From NCBI RefSeq assembly GCF_001641265.1, contig NW_020167523.1, positions 1,364,001-1,428,000 of the forward strand: a DNA stretch of 64,000 nucleotides, in the 5' to 3' direction. Shown here one piece after another: positions 30,922-43,984 of the stretch. Both the position numbers and the translations under genes were made by a program. The first letter of the stretch is position 1, and each line of letters begins with the position of its first letter. The notes under the pieces are model-generated. The model was not told the DNA's origin and ran no database searches. It worked only from the letters and a program-made list of their open reading frames with translations. The stretch is from Pseudogymnoascus destructans. Taxonomy: Eukaryota; Ascomycota; Leotiomycetes; Thelebolales; Thelebolaceae.

Positions 30922-32757
30922 ACGTGCATGTATAACGAAAGTGCCAAACAAGCGAAAGTGCCAAAATCATGCGGTGACCAACCCCCCCAACTAAATGTTA
31001 AATTCCTCCACAACAAAACATGCGCCATAAAAATGATGAAAGCAAATTAGTGCTAGCTATCCAAGCTATGCAAAGCGACCCAAATTTGCGCCTTTGAGTT
31101 GCAGCTAGGATCTATTCCGTAGACCACCGCAAGCTACGTCACCGTTTACAAGTCGTACCTTCACGACGCGATATCCAAGCCAACTTACGGAAATTAAGTA
31201 ACCTAGAGGAATCAGTTCTTGTTCAGTATATACTTGTTCCCTCCTCAGTTGTCTATTGTTGAAGATATGGCAAATCAACTACTTGCAACACGCAACACGC
31301 CACGCATCGGGTCACGTTGGGCTTCAAACTTTGTTAAGCGCCATGTAGAGCTTCGGACACACTTCCAGTGAAAATACGACTACCAGAGGGCTAAGTGCAA
31401 AGATCCAGAAGTCATTCCTGGCTGGTTTGAGCTTGTATGGAACACAATTCTAAAGTATGGCATCAACAATGCAGATATCTACAACTTTGATGAGACTGGG
31501 TTTATGATGGGCGTCATCTCAAGCGCAACGGTAGTAACAAGCTCAGATGGGCGGGCAAAGGCAAAAAAGGTGCAGCCTGGCAATCGGGAATGGGTTACAG
31601 TAATCCAAGGCGTTAGTTCTCAAGGTTGGGCAGTGCCGCCATTTGTCATTGTGGCAGGTAAAAACCACCTTGCATCTTGGTATGAGAATAGCGGATTTCC
31701 AGCAGATTGGGTAATCGCTGTTACCGCTGGACTACAAACGAGAGAGGTATGGATTGGATTCAGCATTTTGAGAAGCACACAAAGCCCCGGAGTGTTGGTG
31801 GTTATCGCTTGTTAGTCCTTGATGGTCATGAGAGCCACCACTCAGACAAGTTTGAGGAGTACTGCAAAGAACACAACATTATTACGCTTTGTATGCCTGC
31901 TCACTCTTCCCATATACTCCAACCACTTGATGTTGGCTGTTTTGGCCCATTAAAGAGAGCTTACGGTCGGCAAATTGAAGATATGATGCGGGCTCATATT
32001 ATTCACATTACTAAGGATGACTTCTTTCCTGCCTTCCACGCTGCATTTAACATTGCAATGACAGAAAGCAATATTCAGGGAGGGTTCCGAGGTGCTGGGC
32101 TTCTTCCATTTAGCCCTGAGAGTGTAATATCTACACTTGACCTTAGGTTTAAGACGCCAACACCTCCAACCTCTCGCCCAAACACCGCTCAACCATGGGT
32201 TTCTCAGACACCAAATAACCCAACTGAAGCTGTATCACAGTCTACTTTCATTAAAAACCGAATTGCGCATCATCAAAATAGCTCTCCAACCTCAATCTTT
32301 GCAGCTGTTGACCAGTTTACAAAGGGTGCATCGCAAATAATGCATCAATTAGCATTGTTAAAAGCAGAGAACCAAAACCTGCGACAGGCAAATGAAGTGC
32401 TAAGCAAGCGCCGGAGAGCTAAAAAAACACGACTACAGCAAGGAGGATCACTTAGTCAACAGGTAGCACAGGAGCTACAGGACGAGAGGGACGTTGTGCA
32501 GCAAGTAGAGCAAGAAATAAGGGCAAGTAGTGGTCGGAAGCCAAGGGAAGAAACCCATGCACGTCGCTGTGGCAAGTGTGGTGAGACTGGACACAATGTG
32601 CGCACTTGTCAGATTGTAATAGACAGGTCTGAGGAAGAGGACTCCGAGTAGTTTTAATTAATTTATATTGTTGTGGTGGATTTATCGCAATTCTTATGGG
32701 GTAGTCGCGATATTTTGGCACTTTCGCTTGTTTGGCACTTTCGTTATACATGCACGT
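30922..32757 (+). mobile_element. Pogo/Fot1-like DNA transposon G, nested in F
   Basis: 1836 bp, TA at 30920-30921 and 32758-32759. The repeats begin ACGTGCATGTATAACG and carry CGAAAGTGCC twice, 17 bp apart (30936 and 30953). The first 209 bp are almost identical to fragment K (51342-51550), including a shared nonsense codon, and match fragment C (8532-8989) on the other strand. Confidence 0.92.
31020..32651 (+). pseudogene. Pogo-type transposase G with CCHC knuckle, broken
   Basis: From ATG at 31020 (MRHKNDESKLVLAIQAM) a TGA replaces arginine at about 31098. A deletion shifts the frame near 31240, a TGA follows at about 31368, and another shift occurs near 31720. The catalytic core is otherwise well kept: YNFDETGFMMG, LVLDGHESHHS and HILQPLDVGCF. 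It is followed by a helical basic region and CGKCGETGHNVRTC (CX2CX4HX4C). The knuckle is also present in elements A, H and J. Inactive. Confidence 0.85.
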
Positions 32758-32767
32758 TATTCTTACT

Positions 32768-33385
32768 TTAAAACAACCCTGAATCCAAATTATCTTCTGT
32801 CCTGTCTGTAAATATGTCCTCATCCAAGCCACTAAATCTTATAAGTCCAGTCTCATCGTCGTCGTCTACCTGTGATCCCGACCACCCTATTGTTGAAATC
32901 AATTGAATATTGGCATCTTCTTGAATCTCTGACTCCTGTGCAATTTTTTCAGGATCAGGAATTGGATTAAGTAAATCAGGAGGCACCTAACCAGTCCTCT
33001 ACCGCCGAAATATCATGAGTTGTAACTCGAACTTGAGCAATCGCTTTCGTTTGAACGACTCGAAAAAGGTTAGAATGGCTTTTTATAAAGCCCTGAAACC
33101 AGCGCCATGAAGGCGCTGGTTTCTAACCATTGCTCTTGATGCCCCGTAACCTGCATGATACGAATCTTCGACATATTTGTATATCGCCTTAATTTGTACC
33201 TCCGAGAGTATCTTATTTTGTCCTCCGCGTTTAGAAATAGGAGGCAATATTGGGGCTTCGGCGGCTTTCAACTTCGCTCGTCGAGTATAGAAATTAAGCG
33301 TCTTCGTATTAACGTTATAAATTCGAGCGGCGGTGATTGGCTTTTCGGAAGGGTTCTTGCGAAGGAATTCGAGTGCTTGGTCCAT
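32768..33385 (-). pseudogene. Transposase remnant of element F (N- and C-termini only)
   Basis: From ATG at 33385, FLRKNPSEKPITAARIYNVN and KRGGQNKILS form the N-terminal HTH region, close in layout to transposase B. After about 100 codons the frame ends, and the next recognisable piece (32986-32768) is the acidic C-terminal tail (DDDDETGLIRFSGLDEDIF). The whole DDE core is missing, so F could move only with a transposase supplied by a related copy. Confidence 0.78.
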
Positions 33386-33475
33386 TATACAGTATGACGG
33401 GATGCAATTTCGCTTTCCGGATGCACTTCGCTTTCGCCGACCACCTGTATGGTGGTCGGTGCGAACACCGACGAT

Positions 33476-33848
33476 TACCTAAATTGTAAGAGTATTGAAA
33501 TTGTGGGCGAGCGCGGTGAATAAATAGCGATGTAAGCTACCTTATTTAGCGGCCTCCTTGCCGTCACATTGTTAAATGGAGCTTAATGATTGTAGCCCTG
33601 GGTGATTGTAGCCCTGGGTGATTGAACTTTTACTTAAGTTACAATTGCTGTAATCGCCGTTGTTTACGAAAAGCCCCTCTCCGGATTTTTGAGGAGAAGG
33701 CTACCCCACTAAAAATCTAAACCCCTCGTTTTAAGGTTTGGCCACTAACTTCAAAAAATAGACCCCACTAACACTCCCCAGCACCATGACAAAAATATAG
33801 CTTCAAGGAACCCCTAGCTATCCGCCGGAGCTCAGCCAGTCCCCAAAA
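33476..33848. other. Upstream region of the tubulin cofactor D gene
   Basis: Boundary between transposon bed and host island. It contains a short tandem duplication GATTGTAGCCCTGGGT (about 33589-33622). The promoter of the plus-strand gene at 33849 should lie here; no clear core motif was found. Confidence 0.45.
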
Positions 33849-36800
33849 ATGGATGCCGCAGAGGACGACAGAGATATCAAGCTCCAAAAGCTAAGCTCCA
33901 CCTTCATCGCCGACTTCGAACTCTCCCTCCACCCCTTCCTCTACCGCACCACAGCAGATGGCACCTCGAAAGCCCGCCGCAACGTGCGCGCACGCGAAGC
34001 TGACCGTCTCGTCGGCCTGGTACCCCCCAAAACACCCCCCCGGCCCTCCAACTACCACCAGCCAGCTGACCCTTGTATCTAGCTTGAGCCCTTTCAAGAG
34101 CTCCCCCAGCTGCTTGACCCGCACCTGGGCCGCTTCCTGCCCATGCTAGCGGACGCACTACTGGCGTACCTACGCGCGCCGCCGCGGAAGAGGGGCGCGG
34201 ACCGGCCACAGCTCGTGACGCTTTCGCAGGCAATTTGTAGGCTGCTCTATACGTTTTGTAAGATCCGGGGAGAGAAGGTCGTGGTAAGGTTCTTTGGGGC
34301 AGAGACGAAGAATCTGGAGTTATTGCTTAATGCTGTTGAGGAGGCCGAGGGGGGCAAGGACGCGGGGCAGGGAGAGGAAGGAGAGAAAGAGTGGACATGG
34401 GAGGAAAGGTACATTTGCTTGCTGTGGCTGTCGCATCTGCTGTTGGCGCCGTTTGATTTATCAACCATTTCGTCGGCGGGCACAGGAGATGTGAAGAGGC
34501 CGGATATAGCGAACCTGGTATGGCCCGAGAAGCTTCCAAGCGTGGCAGAGCGGGCCATCCCGCTGGCTATCAAGTATCTGGGAGCAGCAGGGAAAGAGAG
34601 GGATGCGGCGAAGGCGCTGCTGGTGCGCTTTTCTATGAGGCGGGATATGCAAGCGCTGGGGCTACTGGATGCGCTTGTACAGTGGGAAATGGCGTGTCTG
34701 AAGTCATCGACAACGCTGGCGACGAACTCGTCATACTACTACATTGGCGTGCTGTCATATCTGGCTGGAATCCTGATCTCGTCGCTCAGCACGGCGGATA
34801 TGGATCCGTACCTCCTCAAGGTCTTCCGCACGGTACAGAATATTTCGGACGAGGAGAATGTTGCATTCAAGTCTGTGCATGCGTCTGCGATTGCGAGGAA
34901 GACTGTCATCAAGGTCCTCCGCACCATTGCCGTCTTGGCACTTAGGAGGGAGTACTCATCCAAAGGGAACGAGGTGATCACAACCGAGATCGTCGAGTCA
35001 ACAGTTGGCTATCTCCTGGACGCCCTGGCCGATAACGACACCCCCGTTCGGCTGGCAGCCAGCAAAGCCCTCTCAGTCATAACACTGAAGCTCGCCCCTG
35101 ACTTGGCTTCCCAAGTCGTCTCCGCCGTCCTCGACTCCCTCACCACCAACATTCTCTGGATCACCCTCCCCGACGGCACAAAGACCCAGGACCTCACCGC
35201 TGTCAACCCCCAAGAATGGCACGGACTTATCCTAACTCTCTCCCACCTTCTCTACCGCAAATCCCCACCTCCTGACTCCCTCGCCCTCATCCTCCACGCC
35301 CTCCTCACTGGACTCACCTTCGAGCGCCGCTCCACCTCCGGCAGCTCAGTCGGCACCAACGTCCGCGACGCAGCCTGCTTTGGCATCTGGGCCCTCGCGC
35401 GCCGCTACACTACCCGTGAGCTACAGGATGTCGTCATCGCCGAGGTCAGTGCTGCCACAGCTCAGACCAGAGAAAAATTGATAATCCAGATCATGGCCAC
35501 CGAGCTTGTCGTCGCCGCCTCCTATGATTCAGCAGGGAATATCCGTCGTGGTGCGTCGGCTGCACTGCAAGAGTTAATTGGACGACACCCGGATATTGTC
35601 ACTGAGGGCATTGCGGTCGTGCAGGTAGTAGATTATCACGCTGTTGCGCTACGTTCGAGAGCTATTCTCGAGGTTGCGCCTGCAGCGGCTAGGCTGGGGG
35701 GTTGTTATGCAGAGGCGCTGATGAGGGCGCTGTTTGGGTGGCGTGGGGTGGGGAGTGGAGATGCGAAGTCGAGAAGGATGGTGGCCGGGGGTGTAGGAGA
35801 ACTGGTGAGGTTGTTCGGCGGGGGTGGGAAAGAGAAGCCATGGCGGAGGGTACAGGAGTTGATTGGACAAATCGACAGGCAGTTGGGGAATTTGAAGGCT
35901 AGGGCTATAGATGAGAGACACGGGTTGGTGCTGGTAATGGCAGCAGCTGCTGGGGTGATTCCTGCGCTCTTGAGCGCAGATTCCGTGAAGGAATGGGAGG
36001 ATCCACTGGATGCGGTGAAAGCGATTCTGCGAGTGGTTTTATCGACACTGAAGAGTGCTATGGCAGCGACATCTCGGAGGCCCGAACTTGGCCTTGAGGC
36101 TACATGCAGGCTGATTGTGGCTGCGTGCCCGATTATTAGAATGGAAAGGGTGCTTGACTTTATGAAGCGCCGCTCTAATGCTTCTATAAATACAGTAGCT
36201 TGGGAGAAGATTCTGCGCAACGAAGCCACCACAAAATGTAGCCCAGACGACTCATTCGACCCAATCGAGGTTCGAGAGATCGTTGAAGCCTCGGGATCCA
36301 TTATCGACGCCTCCCTCCGCCTCACCGATCCCGACACCATCGAAGCCGCTGTTGACGCTGCAACAAGCCTAACTCTCATCATCCCCACCGCCGCTAGCGA
36401 ATCCCTCATCCACTCCTGGGCCGTCGCCGTCACAGACAATTCAAGTCGCACCCGACACCCCGGCTACCTCTTTGTTCTTGCCAGCGTCTTCACCCACACC
36501 CAGTCGCAAGACGCAATCTGTACCCTCATCTTGAGCCAATGGCAACAGGCCACGAACATTGTAGACCGTGTGTCTATCTTACAGTGCCTCAACCGCGCGC
36601 AGATCTTGGATTCCCACACTGCGCGCTTCATACCGTTGATTGCTGAGGGACTGGACGACTATACGACTGATGCCCGTGGGGATATCGGGTCTCTTGCGCG
36701 GATTGAAGCGCTGAAGGCTACAAGTAAGGCTTTTGCTACGATTCCGTGTGATGCGCAGAGTGGTGCTGTGGTACGGGATGGCAATGAAGAGTGGTTTGCC

Positions 36801-37626
36801 GACGAGGACCTCTTCGGCTCCCTCTACAGCCGCACGCTACGCCTCTCAGCAGAGAAACTCGACAAAGTCCGCGGCGAAGCACAAACCGCGCTGGCCATCC
36901 TAATCCAGGATTCCATGTATGTTTTCTTCCCGCCTTCTTAATTACAAACTTAAACTAACAAACCATAGCCAACACAGCGCCTTCACCTCCGCCAACCACG
37001 TATCCCGAACCTACTTCCGCCACCTCCTCGACCTCCAACTCCCCTCATCCGCCTCCTGGCTATCCAACACCCACCTCCATCTCCACCAACGCTGGACCGA
37101 CCATCTCTTCGATGGCTACGTCAGCGCTGCCGACTCCGGTGCCGAGGGCCTCATCCGTGCCTCCCGCGCTGCCCTAAACGACTTCTGCTTCGCCGCTCCC
37201 GCCAACCGCGAACTCGTCTGCAACACGCTCGTAGGGTCAGTGAAGCGCCTCCACGATGCGGGAGACGAGCGCGTGCTGCTCCCTATGATGTCTGTTGTTG
37301 CATTTCTGTTTGATGCGGGGATTTTGGAGGGGGGGCATAAAGGGTTGAGGGGATTGTTTTTAGCGACACAGCGAGCGCATTTTAAGAGCGGGAATGTAAG
37401 GAAGTTGGAGGTTGCAGTGAGGGTTTATGGGGGGTTATTAGGGGTGATGGAGGAGGAGAAGGAGGTGGAGAAGGTGTTGGTGAGGATGCTGAGGCATCCG
37501 TTTCCGGGGGTGAGGAAGGCGGTGGAGGATGTGTTATGGGTTGGTAGAGGAGTGGGGAAGGGTGGGGTGGGGGTTCAAGGGGTGAAGAAGGCATTGGAAG
37601 AGAAGTGGGAGAGTGGTGGTGAGTGA
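33849..37626 (+). CDS. Tubulin-folding cofactor D (beta-tubulin cofactor D)
   Basis: Three exons: 33849-34019, 34083-36916 and 36969-37626, giving about 1220 residues. Intron 1 (63 bp) is GT-AG between codons. Intron 2 (52 bp) is GTATGT...TAG with branch sequence ACTAAC. The protein is helical throughout. It opens with the conserved segment up to PFQELPQLLDPHLGRFLPML and VTLSQAICRLLYTFCKIRG, then HEAT-like repeats such as DTPVRLAASKALSVITLKL, and a C-terminal cofactor D region (AFTSANHVSRTYFRHLLDLQ). The length suits the family. Cofactor D works with cofactors C and E in the cytosol to assemble and recycle alpha/beta-tubulin dimers. It is single-copy and intact, with GC-rich codons unlike the flanking transposons. 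Confidence 0.88.
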
Positions 37627-38144
37627 TGCTAGGGTTATATTTGGGAAAGCTGTATAAAGTTGCCGCACCTAAGATAAATTGAAATAACATTCTAGTTTAA
37701 ATCTATGCTATGAAATACTGGCGCTGCTTAGCAACCCACTTAGCAACCCAGTTTGCTCTTCATAGGTAGCACGGCTGTAGTGTGTAGAGTAGATAAGGAG
37801 CGCTGTGCTCTTTTTGTGGTAGTTGTAAGACGCTGTGGTGATTGTAGAAGGCGATAGGCGCTATGCTCATTATGATAATCGTGAGGCGCTGCGATGTTTA
37901 TGATAATTGTAGGGTGCTGTGGTGTTTGTCGGATAGGCTCTACAACAGGTGCTAAAACACAGAAACAAAATCAATTCATAGTTATTGATGTCCCTAGTTT
38001 CCCGTACTCCTGTTAAATCCTGTTCTCGTTATCCTCGTTATTTATCAGCTACACATATCCTCGTTATATATCCTGGGTATACCTAATCCAACTCCATCGT
38101 CATCAATAATACATAGTAAAAACATAACCCAAAGCGTCCACCCA
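37627..38144. other. Convergent intergenic region
   Basis: Lies between the 3' ends of two convergent genes. It has imperfect GCGCTGTGGTGATTGTAG-like repeats (about 37800-37925) and no gene. Confidence 0.5.
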
Positions 38145-40610
38145 CTAACTCCGTCTCTGAAGTCTCAATCCCACCTTCTCCTCCTCAAGCAAATACCCCT
38201 TCCTCCTATCTACCTCCTGCACACCCGCCACCATCTTCTCGAACTTCTTCCTCCGCTCCCTCCCCCCTTCCCCACAGAACGTCATCTTCACATGGTTCAA
38301 CTTCTCCTTCTCCCCTCCACCCCGAGGATCATCATAATGCGCCCCCAAAGCCGCCAAGTTCACCATCTTGCCCCTCCACCACTCCGACACAAGCGCACCC
38401 GTACCAAATCGTTTCGCAGGACCCATAATAGAAGCGTGCGTGCATGGAGTGCCGCCTTTCTGACACGAACAGTTCCTCTTATCTACCACGGCTTTGAGCG
38501 CCCCAATAGGGATCTTGAGCAGGGCAAGGCCGTCATCGCTATCGCCCATCTCTCCACGCGACGAACGCGAGGGGTTCAGCTTCTCAGGGCGAAGGAACAT
38601 CACCAGGAGCGGCTCGCGCAGGGATTCGAAGATATAGGCTTCGGTGTTGCTGTCGCGCGGGTCGGAAAGTGAGGTTACGTCTGCGATGGTGGTTGCCGCA
38701 CTACGAATTGAGAAAGAGGTGGCCTTTGACGTCTGGTAGGAACTTTTGGAGGAGAAGAAGATGGATTTGCGTGGTGAAGAAAGGCGGGCAGATGAATCGT
38801 TGGAGGATTGGCGGCTGGCCATGGAGGCATTGGAATTGAATGGTGCGCGTATGGTAGTTGCTGACGTCGCGGGAGAGGGACTGCCGTAGGGAATGGGCAA
38901 GGGGCTCTGTGCAGGAACGCTGGGCGAGAAACTCCAGATCTGGATGCGCGCCTTGTAATGTGTTGGCTTGTCGGCCATGACAATCACGTCGACGTCAATG
39001 ATATCGTCGACGATACGGTAGCCTGTAATGGCTTCTTGAAAGCTGTAGAGAGATTGATATGTCTGGAAACTAAGGAGGTTGTCGTGCGTGGGCATGCCGG
39101 ATGTGTAGAGCCCGATGTCTATACCAGAGGTCTGATTTTGAGGATCCGCATAAATAGGACTGAGAGTAACGGTACGGAGGTTAATTTCCCGACTGGACTA
39201 TCTGTTAGCTTGGGTAGTATAAAGACCGTAGGGGGAGGGGGAACACTTGCGATCGTAATTCTCTAGTTCGCTCCAATACCGAGGTCTCTTTAGTAATCAT
39301 TTCGAGGATAGTCTCGGTCTGGCGGAGTAATACAAGAGACCTTTGTCGTTCAGGGTTCAAGTGCAGCAGCGGAGTCCGTAAAATTGTCTTCATATCGTCT
39401 ATTTCCGTTGCATGAGGACGGTCATAACTGCGCACAGGTATAGGCCAGGTTAGAAAGGCCTCTTCTCCTAGTAGGCTTAGAGACATTTCATCCGGTTCGT
39501 TTTTAACCCTGTACGGGTTTGCTGGCCTATCCGCGTGTTGATTGAAGGCGTACAAACACTTTTTGGCCAAGTCTTCGACAAAGTATTTCAGAAGCTGGTT
39601 ACCACGTGCGCAAGAGTCCACGTATTCGGCGCTGCTTTCGATTTTTTGGATGATCCAGATGCTCCTCATCATACCAACATATTGCCTGGGCCACTGGGTT
39701 GGGGAAGCTGGCTGGACACCACGTGAACGCGACAGCCTAGCAGCCGCAGTCTCTTCCTCGTAATGCTGAAGGAATGCATTGATGCCATCATGCATGGGGA
39801 ATGTATCACCAGGTGAAGCTCTTGGTTTGGCATCGATGGATAGCTTTTCAAATTTGTGGAGTAAATATGGTGGTATGACAATCTGCTGGCATCGAACATC
39901 TTCCTGGGCGCCAATCGTTCGGGCATCTCCAAGTATAAGCTCCTTGATCTGGCCCAATACCAGTAGCATGGCTTCGCCATAATGAATCACCAGAGACTGG
40001 ATATCGAGGAGTAGTTTTCTGTTAAACTGTTAGCAGCATGTCTTAGAAATAGGAATGATAGCGACTCACAGCTCGAGGGGCTTCAGTAGCGCGATGATCT
40101 TGATATTATGAAACATGACCTTCTTATGAAGCAATGTAACTTCGTCCTGGACAAATCCGTGCCAGATTATATTGCTGATGAAACCGCCCTTCTCTTCGAA
40201 GCAGTCTCGCCTTGTTAATAACCGCGAACATTCTTGGACAGTAGTGTAGGGATCATCGAGTATTGCGTTAAGATCTCTAGTATCATAAAAACTAGAGGTT
40301 CCTGGGATAGGGCACGGTGGAATGCTTTGGACTTTCTGGAAGATTATTTCCAGTTGATGGAGATTCACAGAGAGGGCGTGGACGGATTGGCCGAATTCGG
40401 TGTATTGAGCGTCTGTGAAAAACAGAGGTCAGCATAGTCCACATCGTCATCTACAAAGTAAGTCGAACTTCAGAAGATAAGAATGCGACGGGTTTATTTG
40501 GTGACATTACAGTGCTTACTTGAGTTATAGATTTCCGTGAAGCCATACTGATAGAGTTTAAACGTGAAATTCGCACACTTGGCGATATCGCTAATGCTAA
40601 TAAAGGACAT
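38145..40610 (-). CDS. Unrecognised four-exon fungal protein, about 752 residues
   Basis: Exons 40610-40520, 40412-40070, 40018-39247 and 39197-38145 join in frame across GT-AG introns of 107, 51 and 49 bp; the second and third show CTAAC branch sites. The N-terminus, MSFISISDIAKCANFTFKLY and QYGFTEIYNSNAQYTEFG, resembles the opening of many uncharacterised Pezizomycotina proteins, some of them NLR-like, but no NTPase motif follows. The middle is helical (FEKLSID, IQKIESSAEYVDSC). A Ser-rich linker (about 495-580) precedes a C-terminal beta-rich part with a C-x-C-x6-C-x-H cluster (645-656) that could bind metal. Function unknown; gene structure fairly sure. It is transcribed away from the permease gene. 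Confidence 0.75.
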
Positions 40611-41833
40611 CGTCGTGGCACGCGCTATTCAGCGCCCAATAAGTGTGTTTCGAGTTACGGAGTATCGTTGTCATAAGATCAACAGAATGTCTGGGATGGG
40701 GTGCAAGGGCTGTTTTAAGTATGACTTGGGGCGGAGCAATCCAGTTGAAGGCAAGGCAGCTGTAGGTTCACGGGTACAAAATAAACAACATGCATGTCAT
40801 TCAGCTCTAGCCGAGCACGATCCGAGTCTTTGGTAACTTCGGGAAAGGGTAAAAAGGAGATATAATGGAGCTATATGCAGGGACTCGCGTCCGTCACAAA
40901 GGAGGAAACCAACTCCAACTCCGTGGGTGGGTGATCAGGCTGGCGGCTCGGTGTTTGCGTAACCTTTGCGTAGCTGCTCCGCGCGTGTAAGCGGCGGTCT
41001 TGTGAGGAGGAAGGAACGCCTGGATGTGTGTCTCCCTTATCTCTTGTTCTTGAGCGGCTTATGCACTTGTGCCCCTGTCGTCCTGTTCCAAGGGGGGCTG
41101 TGAAGAGCAAACCGAGGAAGAGAATCGATGACGAGCATACCATTTGTCCTGGCCTTGTCTCATTCACCGGCCCGTGACGACCCAGTGGTGGTCATGGTGG
41201 GTGGATGCAGTGTTTCGACAACTTCTGCCTTACACTGTTACACTACTGCACTATTCCAGTCCGAAGGGGAAGTGAGGCTGGTGTGAGGCTGTGAAGGTGC
41301 AGGGCCAAGACGACGTAGATGCTCATGATTGACGGGGAGCTGGCAGTTGGCACGCGACATGGACATTAACCAGATTAACTGCATCAACCCCATACACATA
41401 CCCCATGCCCGAACAGGAATAATTACGCGATTCAGCACTCAATATTGAACAATGACCAGTTCTTGAAAGGCTAAGGAAGCGCTAGATCTAGTGAGTGCTG
41501 CTCGAATTGTATTTTTATAATTATATCATTTAAGTTAAACAAGATTTATACATCGTCTCTGGATGGTTGTTTGGAAATTACCATACTCGCTCGCCATATC
41601 ATACAGAGCCGAGCATGCACTCGCCCATGTACGATGTATCACTTCTGGTCAACCCGTGGCAAGGCTCTCCAGCCTCCCAGCCTCCCAGCCTCCCACAAGC
41701 CTAAACGCCACGAAAACAATTCAATATGTAGCGCCCTGCTGTGTAGGTGTATGTTATATCTTCTTCGCCTGCCACACTTCTGTTGGTATTCTGTGCACCC
41801 TGTAGTCTCATTTATATATGCCTCGGATTTGAC
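40611..41833. other. Divergent intergenic region of 1.2 kb
   Basis: It separates two divergently transcribed host genes and should hold both promoters. CAGCCTCC repeats three times at about 41668-41692. No open frame with family character is present, and I could not define a core promoter. Confidence 0.5.
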
Positions 41834-43984
41834 ATGTCGATACCGATCGAGCAAGGCTCGAATATTCCAATGACAGACTACTCCTACTCCAACTCGCCTT
41901 CTCCCTTTAGCATAGCTAAAAGCGACGATAATGGCCGCAGCGTAGACAGCGTTAGCCCTATACCTACTAACCGCCAGGCTCACAACCGTGAGTCGAATAC
42001 GCCGGCTTATGGAAATGGAGTCCCAGCTACTCCCCCCGATCAACCGGGTGGCATGGGCCTGGCACCCGAAGATGAGTTCTTGCTCAACGAAGCCGATGTC
42101 CACGCGAAGGCTGTCGCAAAGCCGATGCGTCTGGGCTCTCTAACAGTTATGTGCTTGATTTTTAACCGCATGATTGGTGGGTGTCCAAAGCTTTCCTTCT
42201 GAGGCACTGAATGAAGCCGGTACGTTCTAACTCTCTAAATAGGCACGGGGATTTTTCGGACGCCAGCCGTGGTCTATAGTTATACACAGTCCCGGGACAT
42301 CAGTATGGCTTGGTGGGCACTAGGTGCTGTTTCTGCCATAGCTGGTATTCTGGTGTACATGGAACTCGGCCTCACCATTCCAATATACAGGATTGGCGGC
42401 ATAGAAGTCTCGGTCCCACGAAGCGGAGGAGAACTCAACTACGTTTGTCTTCCTCTAGTTACTGACAGGTGCCAGTACTAACATGGTGCCCAGCTCAAAC
42501 ACATATTTAGAAAGCCCGCCTTCTTCACTACTTGCGTGTTCGGCATTGCTTTCATTCTCCTCGGCCATGTGGCTATGAATGCGATCGCTTTCGCAACCTC
42601 TGTCATGGAAGCATCAGGCCAAATCAACCACCCTAACAGTGAAGCCGTTATTAGGGGAATCGCCATATGCACAGCGTTCGCTGCCTGCTTCATCCACGGC
42701 GTTTGGCGCCAAGGTGGCATCATCCTCAACAATATCCTTGCTACCGTCAAAATTGCCATCCTCATCTTTATGTTTATTCTCGGCATGCTCGCCACAAGGG
42801 CTGATATCTTCCCCCCTGTATCCGCCAGCCAGTTTCCCCCCACCCCCTTCCGGGAATCAAGTGCCAGCGCCTACACCTACGCCGAGGCATTTCTTGCTAT
42901 TATCTTTGCATTCGGCGGCTTCAACCAGGCCAACTACGTTATCGGCGAAGTGGATGACCCACGACGCCGCTACAAATGGCCCGCATTCTCTGCCGTCGTG
43001 ATCGTCTCCGTGCTCTACCTCCTCGTCAACGGCGCCTACTTTGCCGCTGTCCCCGTCGAGTATTTCTCCGCCGAAGACCCCTTCACCATCGCACACCGCC
43101 TCTTTCTCTTCACCCTCGGCACCATCTCACCCGCCTGGGAGGCCCGCGCGCCGAAAATGCTATCCGCATTCATGGCCGTCTCCAGTCTCGGAAACATCAT
43201 AGTAATGACATACACCGCTGCGCGCGTCAAGCAAGAAATCGCCAAAGAAGGCATCCTCCCCTTCCGCAGCCTTCTCTCGCGCTCTTACCCCTCAGTCCGC
43301 ATCCCGATCCGCGCGCTCTGGGGCTCCAAGCGCCCAACCCTCCGCGAAGACGTTCCACTCCCGGCCCTCGTCCTCCACTTCTCCGTCTCAGTCATCCTCC
43401 TCCTCGCCACATGGCGTCTCTCCACATCCGCCACGTACACCCTCCTCGTCGATCTGTACTCCTACACCATCGATGCTGCCTTCGGCGCCTTCATCGGCTT
43501 CGGGCTGCTGTATATGCGCTTCCTCTCCGGTCGCGGATGGGCAGCTCAGTCTCGTGCTAGCGGGTTCCATATCCCGTCCTATGTCAGCGGCGCCGCGGCA
43601 CTCTTCTTCGCTATCGCGAATACGTTCCCTATAGCGGCGAAGTGGGTGCCTCCCGACACGGCGACGAAGGCGTGGCTGGCGGTTCCGTGGTTCACGACGG
43701 GGACGGTGGGGACGGTGATTATGGTCGTCGGGATGCTGTGGTGGGTGGCCTTCCGGTGGGTGGTGCCGAAGGTGGGGAGGGGGAGGGTGGGAAGGTTTTT
43801 GATGGTGACGAGGAAGTTGTGGTTGACGGAGAGGGATGGGTATAAGGTGCTTGAGTATGAGGATATTGAGTTTAGATGGGTGACGAGGGATGGAGAGGAT
43901 GTGGCCGGGCCGTGGATGGAGAGGCAGGTGGTAGCGGGGAGGAGCGAGACAGAGAGGAGGATGGAGGCTGATGGGAATCTATAG
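41834..43984 (+). CDS. Amino-acid permease, APC superfamily (methionine-permease-like)
   Basis: Exons 41834-42176, 42243-42442 and 42494-43984 give 677 residues. The introns (66 and 51 bp) have CTAAC branch sites. A hydrophilic N-terminus of about 100 residues is followed by roughly twelve membrane segments. The first holds FNRMIGTGIFRTPA, whose GTGIF matches the substrate-binding GSGIF loop of APC carriers; the motif is restored only by splicing intron 1. Further landmarks are FAFGGFNQANYVIGEVDDPR, typical of the fungal MUP1/MUP3 and related LAT-type group, and an amphipathic C-terminal tail. Expected role: proton-coupled amino-acid uptake at the plasma membrane. The exact substrate is not shown by sequence. 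Confidence 0.87.

Larger units (their letters stand above)
30808..33475 (-). mobile_element. Pogo/Fot1-like element F (internally deleted), host of element G
   Basis: The ends are ATCGTCAGTGTTCGCACCGA on the left and its near-exact complement on the right, with TA at 30806-30807 and 33476-33477. The repeats are about 85 bp and contain a palindrome (GACCACC-n-GGTGGTC) and two GAAAGCGAA motifs 18 bp apart (30848 and 30866). Element G (30922-32757) sits inside, 114 bp from the left end. Without G the element is only about 830 bp, because most of its transposase gene has been deleted. It resembles element B in repeat structure and protein termini. Confidence 0.87.

Noticed and set aside
33891..34233. 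Long antisense frames over the start of the cofactor D gene
   Set aside because: They mirror a GC-rich coding exon with spliced, family-supported sense frame; typical shadow frames.
13710..43984. Possible secondary-metabolite cluster (ABC transporter, permease, oxidoreductase, acetyltransferase)
   Set aside because: No polyketide, peptide or terpene synthase; the two enzymes are dead fragments, and the transporters are tens of kb apart across transposons.
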